NCBI GenBank assembly: GCA_963930655.1
Contig: OZ005621.1
Location: forward strand, 16,293,001 to 16,357,000
From: Myrica gale
Taxonomy: Eukaryota; Streptophyta; Magnoliopsida; Fagales; Myricaceae
Length of the DNA stretch: 64,000 nucleotides
Direction of reading: 5' to 3'
Below are positions 21,225 to 32,254 of the stretch, piece by piece. Each line of letters begins with the position of its first letter. The stretch's first letter is position 1. Under the pieces are notes generated by a model, which worked only from the letters and a program-made list of their open reading frames with translations, was not told the origin of the DNA and did not search any database. Both the position numbers and the translations under genes were made by a program.

Positions 21225-22585
21225 ATCAAGTTTATATATATATATATATATTATGATTGTGATGATTTCGCTTTTATGCACAATTGAGATTATGATGATT
21301 TCAATAAATGAATCAAGTTTATAAAACGGGCATCTTCAAAGACAAATACATTTTGATGAAAGAGCCAAAGACTTGAATAAAGTAGAACAAGAAGATGCAA
21401 GGAGCTCAAAAGTGAAGATTCAAAACTAAGGGTATATAAACCTTGTAACTCTTTACTTCACTTTTGACAAGGATTATGAATCATATTTGCATATCTTTCA
21501 AAATGTGCATAAACCGTTTTATTTTTATATATACTTATTATATAGAAAGTAAGTCTTTAAAATTGAGTGTTTAAAAGTGGTAAAAAACATAGTTTTAAAA
21601 GAACATGACTATGTTCTAAGTTGAGGAGGTCGACCGACTAATGGAGCGGTCGACAGACTAATGGAGCGGTCGACTGGTTTTCGACCGCTTGGTATAGCGG
21701 TCGACCGGTTGATTTTAAAATAGAGTCGCTGAGCTTCTGACAATATGACCGTTGGGGTAACGGTAACTTAAAGCGGTCGACCGACTCATTTTAACAGACG
21801 ACTCCCAACGGCTAGTTTTCATATATGTAGCCTATATAAATACACCTTTATAACGTCTGAAATCAATACACAACGACCACATATCATTTAGATCACTTGA
21901 GAAATATTATAAACCTTTGAATTCTATATTTCTAATATCATTCACACAAATCACATTTTCATATCCTTGTCTTTGTATGAATCAAGAGATAGAGTTTTCC
22001 ATTTTCATATCCACTATTTGAGAGAGTTTGATCTTGTACTCTTTTTATCAAGAGAGATGTTTCCTTTAATGAGGTTGTTCACTAAAGAAGAAGCTTAGAG
22101 ATGATATATCTCTAAGCTTGGTTATGTTGTGAGTGGTGAGCCCGAGAAAACACTTGTACGGTTCTCTAACACTTGGAAGCTAAAGTGTATTCTATTTGAA
22201 AAATAGTGGAAAAACCTCAAGGCTCGGTGAAGGAGCTTGATAAGTGGATGTAGGCGGGTTTGCCGAACCTTCTAAAAATCATGTGTTTGCTTCTAAACCC
22301 TTCTATTATATTTAACACTTTATTTATACTTGTTGCATAAATAACACTTTATTCACTTTATCAAAAGTGAATACTACTTTAGCACAAGTATAAATATGCA
22401 ACAAGTATAAATAAAGTGTTAAATATAATAGAAGGGTTTAGAAGCAAACACGTGATTTTTAGAAGGTTCGGCAAACCCGCCTACATCCACTCATCAAGCT
22501 CCTTCACCGAGCCTTGAGGTCAAACACGTCTTTGGAGGTTAAAAGTGAAAACTTATAGAAAACCAATTCATAATTGGTATCAGAT
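21225..22585 (+). repeat. 5' LTR of the Copia element
   Basis: It shares with 25666-26835 the phrases ATTGAGATT/ATCGAGATT, ACATCTTCAAAGA, GGTCGACCG clusters, GACAATATGACCGTT, TATAAATACAC, ATCACTTGAGAAATAT and CTCGGTGAAGGAGCTTGA. A TATA box (CCTATATAAATACACC) lies at about 21831. It contains an extra 307-bp palindrome (22214-22520) not present in the other LTR. Confidence 0.75.
22214..22520. repeat. Near-perfect palindrome in the 5' LTR (126-bp arms)
   Basis: Arms 22214-22339 and 22395-22520 are reverse complements with about two differences (for example ATCATGTG against ATCACGTG), separated by a 55-bp loop. The sequence duplicated is the R/U5-like part of the LTR. Confidence 0.9.
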
Positions 22586-22592
22586 TTATAAT

Positions 22593-22604
22593 TGGTATCA
22601 GAGC
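22593..22604 (+). promoter_or_regulatory. Primer binding site for the Copia element
   Basis: TGGTATCAGAGC is complementary to the 3' end of plant initiator tRNA-Met and lies just after the 5' LTR. An upstream partial copy (TGGTATCAGATT) suggests a small local duplication. Confidence 0.8.
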
Positions 22605-22849
22605 TAGGTGCTCATTTATAAAAGATGTAACAATCTTAAGTTAGAATGACAACTTCAATCTTCAACACTCAAGTTGAAGGGCTTTCCACAATTATAATGA
22701 CCTAGACAAAAAGGAAATCTCTTTGGATGCTGGGGTTATGAATATTCTTTATTGTGTTTTATATAAATGTGAGTTTAATAGAATATATTATTGTACAAAT
22801 GCTAAGGAAATTTGACATGCTCTAGAGACTACTCATGAAAGGACTAATA

Positions 22850-23460
22850 ATGTTAACGATGAAAGCTCCTCTGAAGAAGAAAAAGATGGAAAAATTGCTA
22901 ATATGTGCCTTATGGCATTTGAGGATGACAATGAGGTATTTTCTTCCGATGATGAACCTAAACCTTCTTATACTGAACTTCAAAATGCATTTGATGAACT
23001 TCTTGAAAAACTAGGTTCAAAATATACATCCTTGAAAAAGAAACTCATTTTGATCTCACAAGAAATTGATTTATTGAAAAATGAGCGAAACACTCTAAAG
23101 TTTGAAAATGATTTATTCCAACAAAAAAACTTTAGAATTTGAAAATGAGAAAGTTGCTTTGAACAACAAAATAGTTTCCCAAAGCAAAATTATTGAAAAG
23201 TTTACTCAAGGAAGTAAAACTACATCTTTGACAAAAGTGGCTTAGGCTACAACAAGCCTCAAAAAAAATATTTTAAGAATTATTTTGTGAGGTAAGTCTT
23301 TTTGTAACAAAGATGATCATCTTATTTTTTATTGTGCATTAAAGAAACTTGGGAGCATGACTCTCAAGAAGACATGAGTTCCAAAAGGAACCAAGTCTAA
23401 CACCGAAAGACCCAAGAAAGCTAACACTTTTACAAAAATCATGAACTTTGAGTTTTTGTG
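22850..23460 (+). pseudogene. Copia gag remnant with coiled coil and zinc-knuckle trace
   Basis: The best segment (22903-23142) reads MCLMAFEDDNEVFSSDDEPK then YTELQNAFDELLEKLGSKYT and a Lys/Leu-rich coiled coil. This matches the gag C-terminal region of SIRE-type Copia polyproteins. A zinc-knuckle-like GKSFCNKDDHLIFYC and VPKGTKSN follow after frame breaks. Stops and frameshifts make it non-functional. Confidence 0.7.
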
Positions 23461-23498
23461 TGTTTAAATTTTTTGGTTGAGAATGACCTTTTAAATTA

Positions 23499-25159
23499 GG
23501 CTAAAATGCTCCGTACGTCCCTGGGGTATGACCCTTTCCCAATTTAGTCCTTAGGGTATGAATTTCCCTTAAAAAACCCTGGGGTTTGGCCCTATTCCCA
23601 GAAGAGTCCTGCCGTCAACTTAATGGACGGAATTGCTGACGTGGCTAACAGAAGACACATGTTTGCTGACATGGCACATTTAAAAATTACAAAAAAATAA
23701 TACGAAGGCACGTGTATAATTCGAAGCTGAAATCCCTAAAATGCCCCCAAAATCCCCAATTAAATTTTCCAAGCCTCTCTCAACTGTCCAATCCATTCTG
23801 GGATTGCTCCGGAGTATGAATTTCCTCCTGAACTCAGGGACGTACATGAGTTTAGTCTCTGTATTGACTCTGGAAGGCTTCCTGAAAGGAAATTTTCACT
23901 GAAATGAACCAACTTTAGAAGAAAACAGTATCCAATATCGCCAGGAAGCTTCCCGGAGAACCGATTCTTGCTTAAGTTTATCGCTCTCAAATCATACAAA
24001 TTTTCAACACCTTCAGGAATCTCTCCTTCCAGCAAATTGTCGGACAAGTCAAGCATCTGAAGCTGCCTCAAAAACCATATTCCAGAGGGCAATCTCCCAG
24101 TAAGCTTATTAGACGAGAAGTTAACCGACACCAAGGTCGAGCACCAACTCAAAGAGTCCGGAATAGATCCTGTGAGATTGTTCACGGCAAACGAAACCGT
24201 TCTCAATGTCCCGCATTGTTGAAAAAGGCCATCTGGGATCGCCCCGGAGAGCTTGTTCTGACTCAAGTCGATAACTTGCAAGCTCCCAAGGTGACCAAGA
24301 TCAGGGTTTATAGTCCCTGTGAAGTCGTTCTTTAACAGTGACAGAGTCTGGAGGAATGGCAGCCTCAAGAGGCCGCTGTCGATGTGGCCAGAGAGAGAGT
24401 ACTCGTCGAGGAGGAGCTCGGAGACCCGGTTGGTTCTGGGGTCGCACTTGATTCCTACCCAGCTGCAGGGGTTGTCATCGTCTTCGTTCCATGATATGAG
24501 CTTGGCCTTTGGGTCTCGAAGACCGGCCTTGAATACAATCAATCCCAGAACGTCGTCGTTGAGATCCGGGTCTAGAGACTGCACCAGAGCAGCAGCAAAT
24601 ACAAGTAAAAGGACCAGGTCGTATGGCATTCTCAAATCAATTCAATCTTACAAAAGCACACAGGAAACTTGACATCCGTACAGTGACCACAGTGAAGCTC
24701 AATGTGATGAAAAGAGGTCGAAAAAAGAAGACGACAAGAAACAGGCTGACAAATTACAGAATATCAAAACAATCTTAAGATTAAAAAGAATAAAACAGGG
24801 AAACAAAGCAAAAGCAAAGATATCCGCAGCAATAGCGAATCACACTTTCCTCCATCTCCCTGAACTTCGAAGTTGTACAAAGCACAAGTAGAGATATTTT
24901 AGGATTTTGGGGCATTTTAGGGATTTCAGCTTCGAATTATACACGTGCCTTCGTATTATTTTTTTTGTAATTTTTAAACGTGTCATGTTAGCAAAACACG
25001 TGTCTTCTGTTAGCCACGTCAGCAATTCCGTCTATTAAGTTGATGGCAGGACTCTTCTAGGAATAAGGCCAAACCCAGGGGTTTTTTAAGGGAAATTCAT
25101 ACCCTAAGGACTAAATTGGGAAATGGTCATATCCTAGGGACGTACGAAGCATTTTAGCC
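23499..25159. mobile_element. Pack-MULE carrying an LRR receptor-kinase fragment
   Basis: Terminal inverted repeats of about 260 bp begin GGCTAAAATGC and are flanked by the perfect 9-bp target duplication TTTAAATTA (23490-23498 and 25160-25168). These are diagnostic of a Mutator-like element. No transposase is present; the interior is a host gene fragment in the minus orientation. It is inserted into the interior of the Copia element and its TIRs are related to those of the element at 42916-44152. Confidence 0.92.
23760..24635 (-). CDS. Truncated LRR receptor-like kinase ectodomain (PXC2/IRK-like) captured by the Pack-MULE
   Basis: An open frame of 291 codons starts at 24635. It has a hydrophobic signal peptide (residues 1-20, LVLLLVFAAALVQS), an LRRNT_2 cap (LNDDVLGLIVFKAGLRDP, then WNEDDDNPCSWVGIKCDP) and about nine leucine-rich repeats of the LxxLxLxxNxLxGxIP type to about residue 285. 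The order and wording match the PXC2/IRK group of plasma-membrane LRR-RLKs. The frame is lost inside the right-hand LRRs where the transposon TIR begins; the rest of the ectodomain, the transmembrane span and the kinase are absent. No stop or frameshift interrupts the captured part, and 5' leader DNA up to about 24890 was captured too. If expressed it would give a secreted LRR protein. Expression is unknown. Confidence 0.75.
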   Translation of the reverse strand: MRMPYDLVLLLVFAAALVQSLDPDLNDDVLGLIVFKAGLRDPKAKLISWNEDDDNPCSWVGIKCDPRTNRVSELLLDEYSLSGHIDSGLLRLPFLQTLSLLKNDFTGTINPDLGHLGSLQVIDLSQNKLSGAIPDGLFQQCGTLRTVSFAVNNLTGSIPDSLSWCSTLVSVNFSSNKLTGRLPSGIWFLRQLQMLDLSDNLLEGEIPEGVENLYDLRAINLSKNRFSGKLPGDIGYCFLLKLVHFSENFLSGSLPESIQRLNSCTSLSSGGNSYSGAIPEWIGQLREAWKI

Positions 25160-25665
25160 TTTAAATTATCATTTGTAGGTATGAGGTTGGTATAAACCCA
25201 CCGAACCCACTCGGTGGGCTACTAATAGCAATGGACTCTTGAGTCCCCCATTAATCATCATTTATACCAATTCAATAAGATTGTCATTTAAAGCTTCAAA
25301 TTGTTCTATTGAATGAAAAATGAATTTTTGTGTTCTATCATGCATTCTCTTTTTGTTTGACAAAAGGGAAGATTTTTTAAATGTCTTGTGTTTTTATGTG
25401 TCATTTAATAGTTTTGTTGACTATATTCTCCTTTTGAATTGAATTATGTTTTGATTGTATTACTCTTTATAAATCCAAATGAAATATGTATAATAGTTTT
25501 GTTGACTATATATTCTCTTTTTCAATTGGATTATGTTTTGATTGTATGAATCCAAATAGCTACTACTAATGTTTTGTCTCAAGTTTTTTTAAATGATTGT
25601 CCAGTTGCAAAAGATAAGGGAGTCATCTCAAAACCAAGGGAGTCAATAAATAAAAAAAGGGGAGA

Positions 25666-26835
25666 TTGTTTGGCTTTTGTTCACAATCGAGATTTTGATT
25701 ATTTCAATAAATAGATAGTTTATAAAAAAGACATCTTCAAAGATAAAAAGACATCTTCAAAGATAAAGACGTTTTGATGAAAGAGTCAAAGACTTGAAGA
25801 AAAAAGAAGAAGAAGATGCAAGGAGCCAAACACTAAACACGAGCCAAACACTAAACACTTGCATATCTTTCAAAACGTGCATAAATTGTTTTACCTTTTG
25901 TTTGAATGATTAAAATATTTTTAAATATTTCAAAACACCACAATCAAACTCCCAAACTCATATACTTATGAGAAGTAAGTCTTTAAAATTTGAGGTCGAC
26001 GGGTTAATGGAGCAGTCGACCGGTCTTCCATGGGGCAGTCGACCGGTCTTCCATGGGTTGGAATAACGATCGATCGGTTGATTTTAAAATAGAGCCGTTG
26101 ATCTTCTGACAATATGACCGTTAGGTAATGGAACTTGAAGGGGTCGATCGACTCATTTTAACACACGACTTCCAACTACTAGTTTTCATATTATAAATAC
26201 ACACTTTCATAACGTCTAAAATCAATACACAACAACCACATATCATTTAGATCACTTGAGAAATATTTCAAACCTTCATATTCTATATTTGTCATATCAT
26301 TCACACAAAACACATTTTCATATCCTTGTTTTTGTGTAAATCAAGAGATAAAATTTTCCGCTTTCATATCCACTCTTTGAGAGAGTTTGATCTTTAATCT
26401 TTTTATCAATAAAGGTATAGAGGTGTTTCCGGTGTTTCCTTTAGTGTTGTTGTTCAATAAAGAAGAAGCTTATAGAGGGTATATAGAGGGTATATCTCAA
26501 AGCTTGGTTAGGTTGTGAGTGATGAGCCCGAAAAATCACTTGTACGGTTCACAGTTCTCTAGCACCTAGAGTGTATGTACTATTTGAAAAATAGTCGAAA
26601 AACCTCGAGGCTCGGTGAAGGAGCTTGAGGGGTGGATGTAGGCGGGTTTTCCGAACCACCTAAAAATCATGTGTTTGCTTCTCTCTATTTATATTCAGTA
26701 CTCATTTATATTTGTTGCATATTTATACGTGTTAGTATTCACTTTGCTAACAAGTCTTTGGGGGTTAAAAACGAAAAGTTTTATAAAACCAATTCACCCC
26801 CCTCTTGGGTTTCCTTAATCCTAGAACTTACATAT
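25666..26835 (+). repeat. 3' LTR of the Copia element
   Basis: It begins TGTTTGGCTTTTG immediately after the purine-rich AAAAAGGGGAGAT and ends near CCTAGAACTTACA after the phrase CAATTCACCCCCCTCTTGGG, which is typical of this Copia lineage. Confidence 0.7.
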
Positions 26836-26841
26836 AGTTCA

Positions 26842-28850
26842 ACAAATATAACAAATAACAAATGACCTTTATCAGAGGTAAGATACTATACACAAGATAG
26901 TAGAGTAAGTTTCAAAATATAGAAATATCATCACTATATGCTGTTAGTTTTAAACAGAGAAGATATTATATGAAACAGACCAAATATATACAATTTCACT
27001 TCAAAAACATAATTTGTGACATGAACAATTTCTTGTACGTATTTCATGTACCAACTAAACATTAAACAAAGTCTAGCTCAAAAAATCTGTCCAAATATAA
27101 TAATAAACATAATATTTTCTGAAAACAGAGTATCATAATTCCATCAACAGATTCACTTTTACTACAATATAAAAGCAGTTATCAATTTTCCTTCAATCAA
27201 AATGTCGATATCAAAATAATCACTATATATGAAACTAATAAGCTCAACCAACATAGTTATCTTAATCAATTTCAAGAACATTACCAACTTGAATATAACT
27301 TTCAGCTCATGGAAATGCCAATTTGAAGAACATAGCTCAATGAACTTTACAAGAATAATATTCAATTCTCAAACCATTCAAAAATTTACACTTTGTTAAT
27401 TCCATAATGATAAAAGATAATCAATCAACAAGAACACAAATTCATCAACAAAGCTCAAGAATAGATTTACAGCTTAATATATTATCTGAAAATAAATTTC
27501 CAGCACAACATGTTATCTAGAAACAAAAGTTCCAGCATAACACAACGTATTTTCAACAAATACACAAAATACCATATGCAAGATTCACCCATACTTAAAC
27601 ACATAATCAATAAGAATGATTTAGGAAACAAAGTAGCAACAACTCGTGTGAGATAAAAGGTCCAAAATGTGATCAAAGAATATAACGAAACTCGAAATTT
27701 TCAAATGAATCGAAAAATGAATCTTCTTCTAAATGACTTAATAAACAAAGCTCATCTGATTTTATGCGCTTTTTTATTACAGATTTTGATCCACAAAATC
27801 TCACAAAAGTTAAGGAAATTATCTTAGAGATTGAGGAATAAGATTTCGAGCAAATCCCAACAAGAATCACGTGAAACAATCCAAGATTTGGCTAGAGAAG
27901 GTGCATGAGATGTAGAGTGAGATGTAGAGAGCTTTTGAGAGAAAATGGTAAAAAAAAAATGGCTAAGTGATATACCATATACACTCTTGACAGCGTACCC
28001 ATAAAAACTTAGTTTCATTAGATTTCAATTTAAAAAACATTTTCATTTCACATGGCCTCCCTCTTTTTTCACAATAGAAAAAAGTGGGGATAGATTTGGA
28101 AGTGACAAAAATAGTTTTAGAATTAGAATGTTTAACTCCTCATATCATAAATTATGTTTTTGAAGTGACTTATACAGATTGTATAAATACGGTTTGTTTC
28201 ATATAAATGTCTTCTTTGTTTAAAACTGAACAATCTAATTTAGACCCAATCTACGTACAAAATACGCTTTTTAAACATTCTAAAATACCCAACCTATGTA
28301 TATTTAAAAATTGTCAAATATCCTTTTTAAATCTAAACCTAGCTTAAGTAAAATCAAATCAATAAAGACCAGAAAAAAAATATAAGAACAAATTAGTACA
28401 GCACAATGAAAGCAATCTGTAAAACAAAACAAAAAATTCCAAACCCACTACAAGTAACTCCAAAGAAACGTAATCTCGTAGAAAAATGACTTTTACAGGT
28501 GCACAAAACCAATTGATTGCACCAAAGACCCAGATCTTTGAACGTTCCTTTAAACGTTCCTTGTATAGAGGTCGTCAAATCTCAAGAATTCAAACTCACA
28601 ACATAAAATATTTACCGTAAATCGAATCTGCAAGGATGTAGAACCTCTAAGTCCATATGGAAACTCCGATCTCGAACGACTCTAGATCTCAATGCACAAC
28701 CAAAGTTCACAGTCGAAACCTTCATCCATATTAATTTAGAACCTCTGAATCTTCAATCTCTCAGGTAGATTTTGGGAACAATGGGCCTGCCTTCATTAAA
28801 ATCAACAAGCAAATAGAAAGAAAGAGATGTAGAAGCCGAATAGGTTTTTG
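26842..28850. other. Left arm of the inverted duplication, inner part; no intact gene
   Basis: After the Copia element the sequence again matches the right arm: about 28220-28440 with 34795-34935, and 28420-28847 with 34093-34770. The block 27050-28200 has weaker or no match and no recognisable gene. Frames here lack motifs. Phrases suggest degraded retrotransposon DNA. Confidence 0.55.
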
Positions 28851-31800
28851 GAGACACTCTTTCTTGGAAATACACTAATCTTTCACGTCGGAATGTTGTG
28901 TCTAGCCCTCATTTCAGCTTCTTTCTAACTTATTCTAGAAATTAAGAAAATGATAAACAATGTGACTCACGACTCTTTGCAGGCTCAGGCTTTCAAGAGA
29001 ATGAAAGCCTAATCACGCGTCTTCTTTTTACCAACATCTTTCCGAACATTCATCTATCTAATCACGCGTCTTCTTTTTAGTATTGACAGCACATTTCCGT
29101 CTTCTGTGTTTAGAATGAGTCCTCTCAAAACAATAGGCAAAGATTCTATCAAAAACTCTTCTTCAACATCCTACTCCTGACGTTCCTGACCTTACTGAGA
29201 GTGCGTTTGTGTACCAAAATTTTACCCTCTTTAAAATTTTAACACAATTAAATATTACAATATAATCTCTCTCTCCCCATCAAATCATTACTATTTACTA
29301 CAAAAAATATAAAAAATTATCTCTCTCTTCACTTTTTTTCACTAAACCCAATACCTAAAATTTTAACAACACTAAAATTTTACAATACAAACACAACCTG
29401 AGTCTCTGAGTCTTTGAAACTCCTTCTAAACCGTTCTTCTACTGTGTAGTTTGCCATTTTTTGTCTATTAGACTTGAACTTTCTCAAGTTCGGGCTAAAA
29501 TTAAACTTTTTCAGCCCCCTACTGTTAAAGATGTGCGAAAAGATTTTAACAACACTAAAATTTTAACAACACTAAAATTTTACAATACAAACACAACCTG
29601 AGTCTCTGAGTCTTTGAAACTCCTTCTAAACCGTTCTTCTACTGTGTAGTTTGCCATTTTTTGTCTATTAGACTTGAACTTTCTCAAGTTCGGGCTAAAA
29701 TTAAACTTTTTCAGCCCCCTACTGTTAAAGATGTGCGAAAAGATGTGCTGGAGTGCAACAGTCAAAGGACTAAGAGGTCCACTCTTCGGCAAATGTACAC
29801 AAGTGCCAAATATCTCATCGCCTTGTCCTATCACCACCATAATGGCAGTTCGTCTAAATCTGATAACTACTGTTTTCGTCTAAATCTGATAACTACTGTT
29901 TTGGAGGATGGGAGCATGAGAATAACAACTGACGAATCAGATGATTTACTTATGGTTAACACTTCAGAATAAATGCTTCAGACTTCATGTAATTCCCTTC
30001 TTCAAAATAACAAATGTAATGAGTGTCAAACCTGCATGAACTCTTAATCCGATGTAGCAAAAAGATGTGTTGGAGCGCAACAATCAAAGACTAAGAGAGG
30101 AGACTCCTCGGCAAAGGGAAGAAACACAAGGGCCAAATAGCTCATTGCTTTGGCCTATCACCACCAAGGAGGAGATGCAAGACGAACTGTCATTGCCATA
30201 ATGGCAAAGCTTAGCAAATGAGAGTCATACGTAACACCATTATAGACTGGAGTGTCCTAAAGAAGCAAGCCCTAACGAAGATTACAAGATGGTGGATCAC
30301 CTATAGAAGCTATTTCTGCCACACTTGCTACGCAAACAAAGAGTTTTTTCGGACCAATATGTGATCATTAATAAAAATTCAGATTGTTACATTAGCTTCG
30401 ATTTACAAGTTTGTATACGATAGCAACCCAATTTATAAATGAATCTGCTCGAGAATGAGGTGACTCTGATGATACCGAAAGTGAATCCTTGGGTTGGATG
30501 AATATGATCATACACGCAAAAAGCCCAACAACAACATTAGGCCTATATCGCACCAAGTCCAAAAGAAGGAGAAACTATGACACGTGTCGTAAGCATAAGC
30601 CAACTGCCCACTATGGAAATGCAAAGAGTACATCCCGAGACACGATGCACACAATGCTACGAGGGATCACATTCCTAGAAAAACGGAAACACAAGAACGT
30701 GGAGAAAGGACTATAAATGCAAAATGTCAAGAAAAAGAGAAGTGATTTCGAATATTTTGAATAGAGAGATTGAAATATCAAAATAATGATTTAAGCATCG
30801 GCGGTAAGGCGGTAAGGTCGGACACCGGCAAAAAAGAATTACGCGAAGTTCGAAATGCATTTACTCTAAAGTGTTAACCATAAATCAACTTATTCGTAGT
30901 CCTCCAAAATAGTAGTCCTTTTTGACATGAAGGAAGCCAAAACAGTAGCTATTATTCAGATTCAGAGGAACTGTCCTTTTCATCAGCAATAACCTCGGCA
31001 TCATCCATGCCAACATACCATCATCAGGGGCAGAGTCAGTTCACATCTCAAAACTAGTAGCAACATCATCTTCAATAGTAGGGGTTGAAGAAGTTTAATT
31101 TCAGCCTTGGACATCATCAAGGCCAAGGTTGATTGTATGGTAGAAATGACAGACTGCACAGTAGAAGAAAAATTTAGGAGTTTCAAAGACTTAGTAACGT
31201 CGGGAGTAGGACGTTTATGAGACTCAAATTATCATTGCCACTTGTTTTGAGAGGACGCATGATCAAACAACCATAACGAAGCTTAGTCGAAGCAGAGTTG
31301 CTTTTAAATAGAGTAATCATATGTTGATAAACATTGGTTACTAAATCAATAGTGAATCCTTTCAATCATAAAAATAGACAGATGAATGTTTGGAAAGGTG
31401 TTGGTAAAAATAATCCTAGCAGGAAATGATCTCTAGCTAGGAAACTACTTGGAAACTCTTTTTTTTGAAGACTCTAATGGTCCTGTTCATAAAAAAACTA
31501 ACAACAGTTATGAATGCAGGACAAGTGGAAGGTTTATAAGGATACTGTGGATGAGCAATAAATAGAATCCCTATTTTTTCAAACAAAAAGAATATTGGGA
31601 AAATCTCAATGATTTGCCCACGAATATAAGTATAGAAATTATCTCCATGAATATTAAAGATGTTTGAATATAATTATTTTACCACATATGCAGGAGGGGG
31701 AGATAAATGATGTAGAAGCGGACCCCATCCTCTTAAAAGCCTCCAAAGAGTCGTGCTGCTCATAAAGGCAAGCAACCCGAGATCATTGAAGACTTCATTG

Positions 31801-31950
31801 TAACGTCATTTTGGCATTTAACATGAGTCATCTTAAGGGGCATTTTTTATCCTTTTCTTAGTTTCTAGAATATGTTAGAAAGAAGCTGAATTCTGTTTAC
31901 TCTTCACGCGTGAAAGGTGTTATAACATATGGCTTTTTCGAATGAGAGCT
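28850..31950. other. Centre of the inverted duplication: retrotransposon-derived DNA folded back on itself
   Basis: Left pieces 28855-28960, 29030-29110 and 29115-29545 match, inverted, 31860-31990, about 31365-31415 and 31050-31250. Shared phrases include CGTCCTCTCAAAACAA / GAGTCCTCTCAAAACAA, AAACATTCATCT and TCTTTGAAACTCCT. The homologous minus-strand text near 31050-31250 reads KSLKLLNFSSTVQSVISTIQ and ALMMSKAEIKLLQP, a decayed protein I cannot assign. The apparent turning point lies near 30.4 kb. No intact gene was found. Confidence 0.5.
29358..29745. repeat. Tandem duplication of about 187 bp at a 200-bp period
   Basis: The block from ATTTTAACAACACTAAAATT through GATGTGCGAAAAGAT occurs at 29358-29545 and again, apparently identical, at 29558-29745. 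Confidence 0.93.
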
Positions 31951-32254
31951 AGACATACCATTTCGACGTGAAAGATTATTGTATTTCCAATAAAGAGTTT
32001 CTCTTTTTTTTTTGATAAGTAAGTCAATCTTATTAAAAACAAGGAACACACAACATCAGAAACAACAGTACAAGAAAATATACTGAGGAACCCAAACACA
32101 AACAAACAAGAAAACAAAGAAAAACAAAGGCCCAAAGTACGCCAAGAAACGCCCACCCACACACAACACCCTAGCCAATAAGATCCCGCCCAACACAAAT
32201 CTCCCAAAAAACAAAAGCACCCTCAACCCGAAAACCACCCAAACAAACCCCCTA

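Larger units (their letters stand above)
21225..26835 (+). mobile_element. Copia (SIRE/Maximus-like) LTR retrotransposon, decayed, inserted in the left arm
   Basis: Two related LTRs (about 21225-22585 and about 25666-26835) bracket an interior with a tRNA-Met-type primer site, a degenerate gag and a purine tract (AAAAAAAGGGGAGAT) just before the 3' LTR. The insertion point is supported because the right arm of the inverted duplication runs without interruption across it (AACAATATAGTCAAAACAAA). The pol region is absent; most of the interior is a later Pack-MULE insertion (23499-25159). Confidence 0.75.
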
